Both the position numbers and the translations under genes were made by a program. From Pyrinomonadaceae bacterium (GTDB lineage: Bacteria; Acidobacteriota; Blastocatellia; Pyrinomonadales; Pyrinomonadaceae), in the NCBI GenBank assembly GCA_036277115.1, contig DASUNM010000005.1, forward strand, positions 90,387-154,386: 64,000 nt of DNA. Direction: 5' to 3'. Positions 8,135 through 16,688 of the stretch are shown in pieces. Position 1 is the stretch's first letter. Every line of letters starts with the position of its first letter. The notes beneath the pieces are model-generated. The model saw only the letters and a program-made list of their open reading frames with translations, searched no databases and had not been told where the DNA came from.

Positions 8135-9670
8135 TTACGCCTGAGAAATAGCGTCGTCGATTCGATCAATTATTGCTTGATTGAGGGCAGCAAATTCGCG
8201 CAGGTTTTGCGCGTCACGAGTTAAGCCTAAATCGTTCTCCAGGTTGCTGGCATTACTCAAAGCTTCATCACGTTCTTGCACAAAAAACGACTTTCTAGAA
8301 ATATGAATTCGAAAGAACGGACAGAGTCGACAATCTGAAGCGCGCCGACAAGAATAGTCTCCCGACACCGCCTGTTGACAATGACCACCGGGAACCTTCG
8401 CAGAGGCTGTCTGCGCGACCCCCTCATCTTGAGGGGATGCAATCTTGTTCGCTAATGAAATCCTGAACATCTCCGCGGAAGGCGCAAGGTAGGTGGCGAT
8501 GTTTCTCAACCACTGCTCATGTGCCTCGTGTATGTAAAACTTCATCGTTGTATCGAACGTGAGATGCCGCGCAAATCGCATGACTGTCTCCGGATTACGC
8601 TCGTGGCGTGCGGCTTCGGTTATGGCTGCCCCGCGTAACGTCTTGAAGGGTAGGTGACATTTTTGAGGCGCCGGGTCTTGTTCAGATTTGGAAAAGGTAT
8701 AAAGACACGGAATACCGTCCGGATCGAGAAACTCAAAATATTTCTCATAGAATCTTTCGAGAGATTTGTTCAACCTCACGGTATCGAACCTGAAGAGTGT
8801 GTTTCTCCATGGGCCTCCGAGACATCGGATCATCATCAGTGGTTCCCCAGACCTTAAAGATGTGCGGTACTGCGACATCACCTTTTGGGCCAGTTCAAAA
8901 CATGATCCGATGCTCGAGGTGAGGGCGACTTCGGATGGTTCCTTGTTTGGCGGTCTTAGCAAAAGCCGATCGCCCCGGAGATCACCAATTTTCATGTGAT
9001 TAAATTCGACCGGACGCACGGCTAGGTCTATTCCGAGAAGGATGGAAAACGGCAATAACGGAAAGCACGATTGACCATTGATCAACACCTCAGGATCTGT
9101 TTGCAGTAGCTCCTGACATTCTTCGTATTCGAGTCGGACAGCTTTTCGAAGCTGAATCAATCTCTCTGGCGGAATGGCATTTGCTCTCATCAACTCGAGC
9201 TTGCGAGCAGCACTGCCCTTAAAGGCAGCACGATGACGTTGGCGAGCGGCATGAGCGTCTCGTAAGCTAATTCTGCCGCCATCCGCTAGCCAGTCGATGA
9301 ATTGAAGCAACAGACTTCCGTAAAATCGACGACTCTCCTCCGTCAGTTTTGTTCCTTTGCATGATTGCGTAGCTTTCAACCATTCTGTGTAGGCTGCAAA
9401 CGTCTCTGATGTAAGACTGGGTCGATCATGAGAAGCAGAGAAAGAAAGGAGCCGTTGAATGGCATGACAGTAACCCTGAAGAGTTCTACTCGTCCAATGA
9501 GGACCGCGATCAATTAGAAACGCGCGAATGTCGTGCGAGAATGGAGTCGAACCGAACTCAAACTTGATCAAAAAAACTTTGTCGCGAACATTTATCTCAG
9601 CCTGGAGAGTAAAAGACCGAATCTCGACTCGACAAAGATCGGTTGTGAGGAATTCACAGTTGGTCGTCAT
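8135..9670 (-). CDS. Tyrosine recombinase, second of a trio
   Basis: A 511-residue site-specific recombinase. LLGIDLAVRPVEF carries the first Arg (R219), PFKTLRGAAITEAARH the second box (K343, R346, with Lys in place of the usual first His), and ARHLTFDTTMKFYIHEAH the His (H369) and Tyr nucleophile (Y379). A C-terminal Cys cluster (C431, C441, C447, C450) resembles a zinc knuckle also present in the 781-aa partner. The N-terminal 180 residues are a core-binding-type helical domain. It lies between its two sister recombinases with 6- and 5-base gaps, so the three are surely cotranscribed. Confidence 0.8.
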   Translation of the reverse strand: MTTNCEFLTTDLCRVEIRSFTLQAEINVRDKVFLIKFEFGSTPFSHDIRAFLIDRGPHWTSRTLQGYCHAIQRLLSFSASHDRPSLTSETFAAYTEWLKATQSCKGTKLTEESRRFYGSLLLQFIDWLADGGRISLRDAHAARQRHRAAFKGSAARKLELMRANAIPPERLIQLRKAVRLEYEECQELLQTDPEVLINGQSCFPLLPFSILLGIDLAVRPVEFNHMKIGDLRGDRLLLRPPNKEPSEVALTSSIGSCFELAQKVMSQYRTSLRSGEPLMMIRCLGGPWRNTLFRFDTVRLNKSLERFYEKYFEFLDPDGIPCLYTFSKSEQDPAPQKCHLPFKTLRGAAITEAARHERNPETVMRFARHLTFDTTMKFYIHEAHEQWLRNIATYLAPSAEMFRISLANKIASPQDEGVAQTASAKVPGGHCQQAVSGDYSCRRASDCRLCPFFRIHISRKSFFVQERDEALSNASNLENDLGLTRDAQNLREFAALNQAIIDRIDDAISQA

Positions 9671-9676
9671 GATGAA

Positions 9677-10975
9677 TCACACTAGGTTGTCACTGTAAGC
9701 TTTTGTCATTTCGGCAGTTCGGGTGCTTTCCAGCTTTGAGAGAAAATCGACGTAGCGTCTCCTGTATACTTTTCCGTACAAATCTGTGGTTTCTGGTTTT
9801 TTGTGACCAAGATGTCGTTGTCGTATGTCCCGGGGAACCCCCCAATCCTCGAAGAGGGACTCAACCGTGTGACGAACTGCATGTGGATGTGCGGTGAATT
9901 GCTCCTCCGTGAATTCTCCACCAAAGATCGGAAACCTTGTGTTTAGGCTTTCAAATAGGCTATCCAACCCGTTCACGGTCAGCGGTCCACCATCACGGTT
10001 TGTTAAGAACATGTGATGGGACGTGTTGCCTGACCGTTTCCACTTATCGATTAACAGCGAACGACTTCGCACCCAGTTTTGCCAAGCGACAATTATTCTC
10101 GGATCCCAACCGATGAAAATCGTGCGAGGGCCAGTCTTTGCTGTGCCAAGCCTCTGGGTCTCATTCCTTGGTCTCAAACAAACCCAAAGGTCCTCACCGT
10201 AAAAGCGTATGTCCTCATCCATGATTAGCGGAACTTCGCTGCGGCGCATGCCAGATCCGAGCATCAAAGCCCACAACATCTGTTGCCGGTGAAACCACGC
10301 GCGTTTATCTTTGTAAGTTTGTTGGGCAGCTTTCCAATTGACACTCTTCCGCGATGACCAACCACGCTTGGGTCCAAAGGGATGCTCCGAGAGAATAAAA
10401 GGCTTCTTAGGACGTGCTTCAGAGGTCAGGTAACTCCATATGGCTTCGACTTCGTTCGGCTCGAATACGTGGTTGAATTTCAGTTTTCGCCGCCCGCGCG
10501 GAACACCGATATTGAAGTAATCGGGCAGGGCTTTCGATGCGTTTTGCCACTGCGACTTGGTTCTGTAACTGTGTCGGCACGCTTCCGACTGAATAAGGCC
10601 CCACCAGGCACAAAGAAAGCCAACCTCTCCTAGCATGTGTGACGCACGCGCGTAATGGAGCGGCCGAGTTGGGTTATTGTCTATTCCGGTTTCTGACTGT
10701 CTTACGCGCCAGAACAACTCATTTCGAAAATGCAGAATGAATGGCTTGAGCGTTCCTTCGGTAAAATCGAAAAAATTGAGTCCGTTGCGCTCGAGAAATC
10801 GGAAGAATGGAACCAAGGAGTACGCTTTGTCGGCAAGCGTAGCATCCTCTAACATCAGATTTGATCTGAGATAATTGTTCGCAGCAATTACCGGATGAGG
10901 TCCATCCCATAGTTCGTAAACAGTTCTTTCCCAGAACGGACAGTAGGTGCGAATTACTTGAATTCCTGAACCCAT
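9677..10975 (-). CDS. Tyrosine recombinase/integrase, first of a trio
   Basis: A 432-residue integrase with all canonical residues visible: LMLGSGMRRSEVPL (R244 or R245), TAKTGPRTIFIG (K280), HPHAVRHTVESLFEDWG (H365, R368), RQRHLGHKKPETTDLYGK (H388 or H391, Y400). It is the most canonical of the three and probably the main strand-cleaving enzyme. It is the first gene of the minus-strand operon and faces the divergent SIR2 operon across 228 bases. No Shine-Dalgarno is obvious before ATG 10975. Three adjacent, same-strand tyrosine recombinases define Tn554/RIT/GMT-like elements. Confidence 0.85.
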   Translation of the reverse strand: MGSGIQVIRTYCPFWERTVYELWDGPHPVIAANNYLRSNLMLEDATLADKAYSLVPFFRFLERNGLNFFDFTEGTLKPFILHFRNELFWRVRQSETGIDNNPTRPLHYARASHMLGEVGFLCAWWGLIQSEACRHSYRTKSQWQNASKALPDYFNIGVPRGRRKLKFNHVFEPNEVEAIWSYLTSEARPKKPFILSEHPFGPKRGWSSRKSVNWKAAQQTYKDKRAWFHRQQMLWALMLGSGMRRSEVPLIMDEDIRFYGEDLWVCLRPRNETQRLGTAKTGPRTIFIGWDPRIIVAWQNWVRSRSLLIDKWKRSGNTSHHMFLTNRDGGPLTVNGLDSLFESLNTRFPIFGGEFTEEQFTAHPHAVRHTVESLFEDWGVPRDIRQRHLGHKKPETTDLYGKVYRRRYVDFLSKLESTRTAEMTKAYSDNLV

Positions 10976-11203
10976 ATGCTTATATTCGCGACGACTCTCG
11001 CAAGCCTGATAGACTTCGCGAACCGTTTCAGGAGCCCTAGGGAGATTTCGGCAGGAACGCCTCGGATTTTAGAATGAACATGGCTAGGCGAGAAGAAATA
11101 GGGTGTTTTTTATTTGGAAGCTTGCTGTTAACGGCCACGATCTTGGCAGGTGACAACCCTGATTTCCCGGTTCTCTACACACGCCTGAAATTCAAGGAAG
11201 ACA

Positions 11204-12589
11204 GTGCCTTTACCCCCAGAACTGCTACAAGCAATATCCTCACCTGCCGGCGGTCAGGTGGCACTGATTCTTGGGGCTGGCTGCTCTGTTGAATATCCGA
11301 CTAACATACCGATCTCTCGAGACCTATCACTTGAGGTTCATCGACGACTTGTTGCCGATTCAATACTCAACGAGGGCGAGTGTGCAAATCCTGAAGACCT
11401 TTCGGTCCTATGCGATAAGGTGTTTGACAAGACTCGGCTCCAAAAACCGGTTGTCGATCGAATACTCTCCATATCTGATTTCAAAGTAGCTCCACCCAAT
11501 GACGGCTATCTAATCACCGCTGCATTGCTTGCTGAGGGGGCGATTTCGTCTGTCGTCACCCTGAATTTTGACGTGGCGCTTACAACTGCGCTTTCGCAGC
11601 TGGGACTTGGCTCTGTTGTTGGCGTGATTGAACGGCCCGAGGACTTGCAACTGCCCCATACCAAGCTCGTCAATGTTTATTACTTGCACAGAAACGCGAA
11701 CTCTCCGGACCCTGAATTGTGGGTTTTGCGCACTTCTGTGCTCGAGGAGGACTGGAGAAATCATTGGGAAGCTCTCATCGCCGTCAGGGTGCTGACAGCC
11801 CCCGTCGTTGTCTTTGCGGGTTTAGGGACGCCCATAGCAGTCTTACTCGAGAGCAGTCGTCTAATTCGAGAAGCTCTCCCAATGCCGACCGTCGTTTATC
11901 AGGTAGGTCCCGGAGCACGCGTAGGATCGCGTTTTGCATTAGAAGCTGGTGTCGATGCACAACATTACATCCAGCTCGGGTGGGGTGAATTCATGACTGA
12001 GCTGGCAAAACGGTTGACAGTCGAATTCCGTAGTAAACTTGACCAATCGCTTCGCGAGAAAACCGAAGAAGAACAGCTACCAGCCGAGAATTCAGGGGAC
12101 CTTGTGAATCAGATCATGAATCTTGATTTTGTCACGCAGGGCATTCTTCGGGCGCATGTTCTACTCGCCAGCAAACCGTATGAGCCCGCAAGCGATGATG
12201 CGTTTCGACTCATCGGGGATCTATTGTTAGCGATCGCCATGATCGCGAGAATCTCAGCTTCGTCCGCTGTCATTTTGAAAAATGGTATGGTGGAATTTCG
12301 AAGAGATCATCGGACCGTAGCTAGATATATTCTAGCCTCCGGTCGAGGTCATCGTGGAAGGGCGGCAGTGGAAGCGCAGCTGAGATCCCGACGACAGCGT
12401 GTTGACGAGATGGAAGCTAATGGCGTTTTAGTCGCCGGAACCTCAGAGCCCATTGAATTGCCAACCTTACCGAAAGACATTGCGCGAGGCGATATACCTT
12501 TTGATGATCTAATCGCGCCTGACACTCCTATGTACCACGTGAGTGTTATTCGAAGCGCGCCTGAAACCATTGGAGATATAGTTCCATGA
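11204..12589 (+). CDS. SIR2-like effector protein (first gene of a four-gene defence-like operon)
   Basis: A 461-residue protein starting at GTG, with aaggaag just upstream. The SIR2-like core shows VALILGAGCSVEYP (about 19-32), SVVTLNFDVALTTAL with Asn 121, VNVYYLHRNAN with His 162, and VVVFAGLGTP. The C-terminal half (from about 300) is helical, with a basic stretch RGHRGRAAVEAQLRSRRQRVDE. It is clearly different from the SIR2 protein at 3475-5253. Its stop overlaps the next start by ATGA, implying coupled translation. NAD hydrolysis on activation by the ATPase partners is the inferred role, as in Lamassu-type systems with SIR2 effectors. Confidence 0.7.
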   Translation: MPLPPELLQAISSPAGGQVALILGAGCSVEYPTNIPISRDLSLEVHRRLVADSILNEGECANPEDLSVLCDKVFDKTRLQKPVVDRILSISDFKVAPPNDGYLITAALLAEGAISSVVTLNFDVALTTALSQLGLGSVVGVIERPEDLQLPHTKLVNVYYLHRNANSPDPELWVLRTSVLEEDWRNHWEALIAVRVLTAPVVVFAGLGTPIAVLLESSRLIREALPMPTVVYQVGPGARVGSRFALEAGVDAQHYIQLGWGEFMTELAKRLTVEFRSKLDQSLREKTEEEQLPAENSGDLVNQIMNLDFVTQGILRAHVLLASKPYEPASDDAFRLIGDLLLAIAMIARISASSAVILKNGMVEFRRDHRTVARYILASGRGHRGRAAVEAQLRSRRQRVDEMEANGVLVAGTSEPIELPTLPKDIARGDIPFDDLIAPDTPMYHVSVIRSAPETIGDIVP

Positions 12590-13176
12590 CGGATGGATCT
12601 AGCGCATTCTCAACCAGTGATCTACTGGCGGCAGCGACTCAAACGCTGGCTACAGGAGGCTACCAACAGATCCAGAAATTTCCCGATTGGGATACTTCTT
12701 CCTCACGACTCTTTGAGGACCCATACAATATCGTTGGTGTCGTTGTGTATGCCACATGCAGGGAACTTCTAGATGAGTGGACTGACAGACAAGGCTCGCT
12801 AGTTGACGTTATCTCGGGCGAAGTCGGTCGCATTGAATCAAAGTCTTGGGATGGGTATCTCATCCTCTTGACGCCCAGTATCCTCACTTCCGAGTCTGCG
12901 GAGATAGATGAGATTAGACGTGACACAACGCGAATAAGAAAGTTCGTCGCCACTGGTAGTGATCTACAACAATCGAGTGACGTGGAACGCGTGTTACGGT
13001 CGCTATTACCACTCTCCGACGAGCGTAATCTGATTCCACAAGAGTCTGCGCTCGATCTTCTGCCTGAACTACTGGCTAATCAGGGAATTTCCGAACACGT
13101 CACACAAATTCTTGTTAATGCCTTCGCTGAACAATTGCCTCTATTAGAACAGCTGCATGAGAGAACGGATGAATAA
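12586..13176 (+). CDS. Putative middle component of an ABC three-component (Lamassu-like) system
   Basis: A 196-residue protein with no classical motif. The stretch YNIVGVVVYATCRELLDEW, then SWDGYLILLTPS, then IDEIRRDTTRIRKFVATG, then VERVLRSLLPL resembles the small 'middle component' (LmuC / ABC-3C MC-type) that sits between effector and SMC ATPase in such operons. The WDGYLILLT...RRDTTRIRKF pattern is the main reason for the call. Gene order (effector, middle, ATPase), the 4-base overlap upstream and direct abutment to the ATPase start support it. The exact subfamily is from memory and unverified. Confidence 0.55.
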   Translation: MTDGSSAFSTSDLLAAATQTLATGGYQQIQKFPDWDTSSSRLFEDPYNIVGVVVYATCRELLDEWTDRQGSLVDVISGEVGRIESKSWDGYLILLTPSILTSESAEIDEIRRDTTRIRKFVATGSDLQQSSDVERVLRSLLPLSDERNLIPQESALDLLPELLANQGISEHVTQILVNAFAEQLPLLEQLHERTDE

Positions 13177-15315
13177 ATGGGCATGAGACTATCGTCACTT
13201 GAGCTCAATGGGTTTCGCGGCTTCTCGCGGAAACAATTCTTCGACTTTGATGCAGACGCCGTCATTCTGGTAGCAGCGAACGGCCATGGAAAAACATCTA
13301 TTTTTGACAGCGTCCTGTGGGCATTGACCGGTCGAATTCCGCGACTCGGAGAAGACGATTCGCGTTTCGTGTCCTTATATTCTGAGACTGGTCAAGCACG
13401 AGTCGAGCTCAAACTTAAAGAATCGACCACTGGCGAATCCTGCACCATCACGCGTAGTTATGATGGAAAGCAAACGCGCATAACCGCCCGGATTGCTGAC
13501 AATCTTTATCATGGTCCTGTAGCTGAGGCGTATCTCCTTAGCCAAATCTGGCCGAGCGCCGCAACGGCGGCCAACGCACAAGATGCCCTGGCAGCTGTCC
13601 TAACTCGCAGCGTTTATCTTCAGCAGGACGTTATACGAGAATTCGTTGAAGCCGCTTCCGAGGTAGAGAGGTTCGAAACCCTGAGTGAGTTGGTCGGAAC
13701 TGGACGCATAACGGAATTGCAAGCAAGTCTCGAACGCGCGAAGAAAGCCTGGTCCACTGCAACGAACCAACGTATGGAGGAATTGAAGCCGGTACGAGAA
13801 CGGCGGGCTTTAGTTGACGCACGCATTAGTGAATTGACGCGTCGATCATCTGCGGCCACGGTCGCGATAACCGATAGCACATGGCAAGAGTGGTGGGAAG
13901 AAGTGGGCCGCTTGGGTATTGAGACCAAGCGCGTTGAGCCGTCATCACGAGAGGCATCTTTTTCAATAGATGCGGTTATTAATGAGCTGACTTCTCGTCG
14001 CAGACGCAGTGAACGACGCGTTCAGGATCTCCGGTCGCTCTACGCTGAGAGCAAACGCATTAGCGACGAACCAGTACCGAGCCTAATCGAGTTGCGCAAA
14101 TCAACTGAAGCAATGCTCACTCGTCGCGAAAAGTTGAAGCAGGACATCGCTAGAGAACAGGCTCGCTTGTCCGACCTCAGAAGCCAACAGGCTGCGGTGA
14201 AGGAGAAGGGAGAACAGCTCAAAACACTTGCCGTTCTCGCTCTAGATAATCTTGGTGAAGTTTGCCCAGTCTGCCATCAGGCTTACGATCAAGAATCAAC
14301 AAGGGAACGCCTAACGCACCTCGCGAATCAGCCCTTTGACATACCAGTTGATAAGGAGCCGGAGAGACTCCAGCAATTATTGGCTGAGATGTCTAAAACT
14401 GAGCAGCAGCTTCAACAAGCCGAGACAGCCGTGAGATCAGCGGAACGGCAAGTTGCGGAACAAGAGAAGATGCGCGAACTGATTGGCACACAACTGAAAG
14501 AATTGGCGATCGATGACTACACCGATCAAACAATCCAACAAGCATTAGCCCAAACAGAAGTTAGAATCACTGAGATGTCTGAATTGCAACGTCGCGGCGA
14601 ATCTTTGGCGACTGGTCTTGCCCAGTCCTCAATGCTGGCAACGTTGGACGAAGTCAGGCGAGAAGCGGCGACATTACGCGAGGAGGACGAAATAGGTGAA
14701 AAGGTAATCGCTAGTCGTAATAGGACCGGCGACTTAGCACAAAGAGTCATTGAAGCACTCCGCGAGGCTTCGTTAGCGGTTGTCGAAAGGCGCCTAGAAG
14801 GGATTACGCCAATCCTGCAGAATGTTTACTCGAGAATTGATCCGCACCCAACTTTTCGCCTCGTTAGGTTTACCTCACGTATCTACAACAAACGCGGCTT
14901 GCTATCAACTGTGATCAACGACCCCATTGAGTCTAAGGAGTGCGATGCGCCAGCTGCTGTGCTGTCCAGTTCTCAGATCAACGCATTAGCGGTATCCGTG
15001 TTCCTGTCGTTGAATATAGGCGTAGGAAATCTGCCGGTTTCCGTAGCCATGCTCGATGATCCTTTACAGAGCTTAGATGATATCAATCTGCTAGGTTTAG
15101 TCGAATTGCTTAGAAGAACAAAAGATCAGAGGCAGCTAATTGTATCGACACACGACGAGCGATTTGGAAACCTATTATCACGTAAGCTGAGACCGGTCGA
15201 TAAAACGACACGCACGACCGTCATTGAACTAGACGGGTGGAGCCGTGAGGGACCTCGGGTGAGTCAGCGAAACGTTGAATGTGACCCCGTACGTTTGCGA
15301 TTAATAGCCTCTTGA
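13177..15315 (+). CDS. Rad50/SMC-like ABC ATPase with zinc-hook motif
   Basis: A 712-residue protein. The N-terminus has a Walker A variant, VAANGHGKTSIFDSVLWALTG (cut here: AANGHGKTS, 33-41). Two coiled-coil arms flank EVCPVCHQ (about 364-367), a Rad50-type CxxC hook. The C-terminal lobe has the signature-like LSSSQINALAVSVFLSLN (about 598) and Walker B VAMLDDPLQSLDD (about 623-635), then STHDERF. Length is shorter than Rad50 and typical of defence SMCs such as LmuB. Such ATPases sense DNA ends or structures and release the effector; that role here is inferred. It starts directly after the previous stop codon. Confidence 0.85.
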   Translation: MGMRLSSLELNGFRGFSRKQFFDFDADAVILVAANGHGKTSIFDSVLWALTGRIPRLGEDDSRFVSLYSETGQARVELKLKESTTGESCTITRSYDGKQTRITARIADNLYHGPVAEAYLLSQIWPSAATAANAQDALAAVLTRSVYLQQDVIREFVEAASEVERFETLSELVGTGRITELQASLERAKKAWSTATNQRMEELKPVRERRALVDARISELTRRSSAATVAITDSTWQEWWEEVGRLGIETKRVEPSSREASFSIDAVINELTSRRRRSERRVQDLRSLYAESKRISDEPVPSLIELRKSTEAMLTRREKLKQDIAREQARLSDLRSQQAAVKEKGEQLKTLAVLALDNLGEVCPVCHQAYDQESTRERLTHLANQPFDIPVDKEPERLQQLLAEMSKTEQQLQQAETAVRSAERQVAEQEKMRELIGTQLKELAIDDYTDQTIQQALAQTEVRITEMSELQRRGESLATGLAQSSMLATLDEVRREAATLREEDEIGEKVIASRNRTGDLAQRVIEALREASLAVVERRLEGITPILQNVYSRIDPHPTFRLVRFTSRIYNKRGLLSTVINDPIESKECDAPAAVLSSSQINALAVSVFLSLNIGVGNLPVSVAMLDDPLQSLDDINLLGLVELLRRTKDQRQLIVSTHDERFGNLLSRKLRPVDKTTRTTVIELDGWSREGPRVSQRNVECDPVRLRLIAS

Positions 15316-16313
15316 TCGCGCGACTGAGACTCTCCATACGCTTCATGTTCCTTCTTAACTCATTTCAAGACTTTAGTTTCGGCGATGAAATTGAGGAACC
15401 GTTTGAAATGGCTGACGGGATCTATTTGGCGTGGACATCACCATTTATCGAAAGCCTGATATCAGACCGGATGAAATTGGCGATAGGGGGACTTGAATAC
15501 CTTGATCTAATAGAAAGGCAGATTGCGGTTTTCACTCGCGGAATAGCCGATGAATCTCTTGAGCCTCTTCAGATTTTGTCGATATGGCATAACTCTCTTC
15601 TAGAGTTTGTTTTCTCATTGTGGTTGATTAAAGACAACTCCATTAACATCGGACTCGGTTTTCTGTTTTCTGTTGACCCAAGCGGCAAAGAAATTGGATC
15701 AAGCAATTCACGGGCATCCCTTTACACACTTGCTAATGGGTGCCGGCATCCTGAGAAATTCACCCGATGTGAACTATTACAAGCCCGTGGGCTGTACGAA
15801 CGACTCCACAGGATTGGTGCCAGGACAACGCGCCCCTCGACTCTGAACCCAGTTGAGCAAGTGCAACCTAGCGGAACCATAATAAGCGCCGATGAGGTAC
15901 GTGCGCTTTCAAGAGCTACATTCTTTGCCGACTCTGCTCGCGATTGTACCGATCTCTCTGTCAAAATCTCCCACTACATGACTTGCCTAGAAGTCTTATT
16001 CTCAACAGGCTCATCCGAGATCGTGCACAAACTCGCCGAACGAATTGCCCTATTCCTTGGTGGCAATTATGAGGAACGCAGACTTCTTTTCAACCGGGTT
16101 AAGAAGTTATACAACATCCGCAGTAAAGTTGTTCACGGGGACGTAATGGGCTCCACTGCGGCAAGAACTTTGGCAGATGTTTCTCGCGATGCGGACTCGC
16201 TAGTGAGAGAGGTTCTTCGACGAATCATAGATTCGACTGAACTACTCGATCTATTTGAAGGAGATAAAACTACGCGCGAGGATTACTTCATTGACTTAGT
16301 TCTACGCCGCTGA
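15312..16313 (+). CDS. HEPN-domain protein (candidate RNase) of the SIR2-SMC operon
   Basis: About 333 residues from a TTG overlapping the ATPase stop; an ATG at 15345 is an alternative and neither has a good Shine-Dalgarno. The C-terminal third reads LEVLFS...HKLAERIALFLGG then LFNRVKKLYNIRSKVVHGD, an Apea/RiboL-PSP-like HEPN with the catalytic Rx4-6H as R270 and H275. HEPN proteins are usually metal-independent RNases or toxins. The N-terminal 200 residues are of unknown fold. A HEPN partner added to a SIR2/middle/SMC set is not a combination I recognise, so it may be a second effector or a regulator. Confidence 0.65.
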   Translation: MIARLRLSIRFMFLLNSFQDFSFGDEIEEPFEMADGIYLAWTSPFIESLISDRMKLAIGGLEYLDLIERQIAVFTRGIADESLEPLQILSIWHNSLLEFVFSLWLIKDNSINIGLGFLFSVDPSGKEIGSSNSRASLYTLANGCRHPEKFTRCELLQARGLYERLHRIGARTTRPSTLNPVEQVQPSGTIISADEVRALSRATFFADSARDCTDLSVKISHYMTCLEVLFSTGSSEIVHKLAERIALFLGGNYEERRLLFNRVKKLYNIRSKVVHGDVMGSTAARTLADVSRDADSLVREVLRRIIDSTELLDLFEGDKTTREDYFIDLVLRR

Positions 16314-16371
16314 GTCCTACCGACGACCGGCAACAAGTCTTCGCTTCATGGGCAAGCTTTCCAACCGAATA

Positions 16372-16520
16372 GCCTCCGCTGCGGAGGCAGTAAAGGGTCT
16401 CCGCTTCGCTCCGATGAACTCCGCGAACTAAAAACAGTTCGCTCCGCCCTTGACTGCCTTCCTCGCTACGGCTCACGAGTAGTTATGAGCTGCTTCGCAG
16501 CTCAGAAACTAATAGTTTCT
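16372..16520. repeat. Cluster of four perfect hairpins
   Basis: Stems: gcctccgc/gcggaggc (16372-16388), gcgaact/agttcgc with a 6-base loop (16423-16442), gagctgc/gcagctc with a ttc loop (16487-16503) and, directly abutting, agaaact/agtttct with an aat loop (16504-16520). None is followed by a T-run typical of a terminator. The cluster may be a folded transcript end, a remnant of palindromic elements or part of an attachment region. Confidence 0.55.
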
Positions 16521-16614
16521 AAGCAGAAGTTCACCTGACAATGGGCGGGGGTGGTCGAGGAAAAGGAAGACAAAAAGACTGATTTTAGTGAAGAGCAGAG
16601 AGGTGGATTTTGCG

Positions 16615-16673
16615 GTATACCCTGACCGCTCTAACTTGCTAGAAAGAAAGGCGAGTAGGAGATCAGGGTATAC
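16615..16673. repeat. Perfect 11-bp inverted repeat near the nrdJ 3' end
   Basis: gtataccctga at 16615-16625 is exactly complementary to tcagggtatac at 16662-16673, with a 36-base centre that also contains the right copy of ctgaccgctct (16622-16632). It could be an attachment or recombinase-arm site, or a weak terminator for nrdJ. Confidence 0.45.
16622..16632 (+). repeat. 11-bp direct repeat, right copy (possible island boundary)
   Basis: Identical to 72-82 in the same orientation, and overlapping the left arm of the inverted repeat at 16615-16673. It is a candidate right end of the island. Confidence 0.25.
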
Positions 16674-16688
16674 ATGATAAGAAAACAC

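Larger units (their letters stand above)
16314..16688. other. Gene-free stretch at the right edge of the island
   Basis: 375 bases between the HEPN stop and the nrdJ stop. It holds four short perfect hairpins (16372-16520) and a spaced 11-bp inverted repeat (16615-16673), listed separately. The inverted repeat is the only structure near the nrdJ 3' end that could serve as its terminator. I see no coding potential and no tRNA. Confidence 0.6.

Noticed and set aside
11074..11292. Small plus-strand open frame between the recombinase and the SIR2 gene
   Set aside because: It overlaps the SIR2 start, has no family features and no ribosome site; the GTG at 11204 explains the region better.
1..16688. 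CRISPR array, retron or tRNA-anchored integration
   Set aside because: No regular spacer-repeat pattern, no reverse transcriptase and no tRNA-like cloverleaf were seen in or beside the island.
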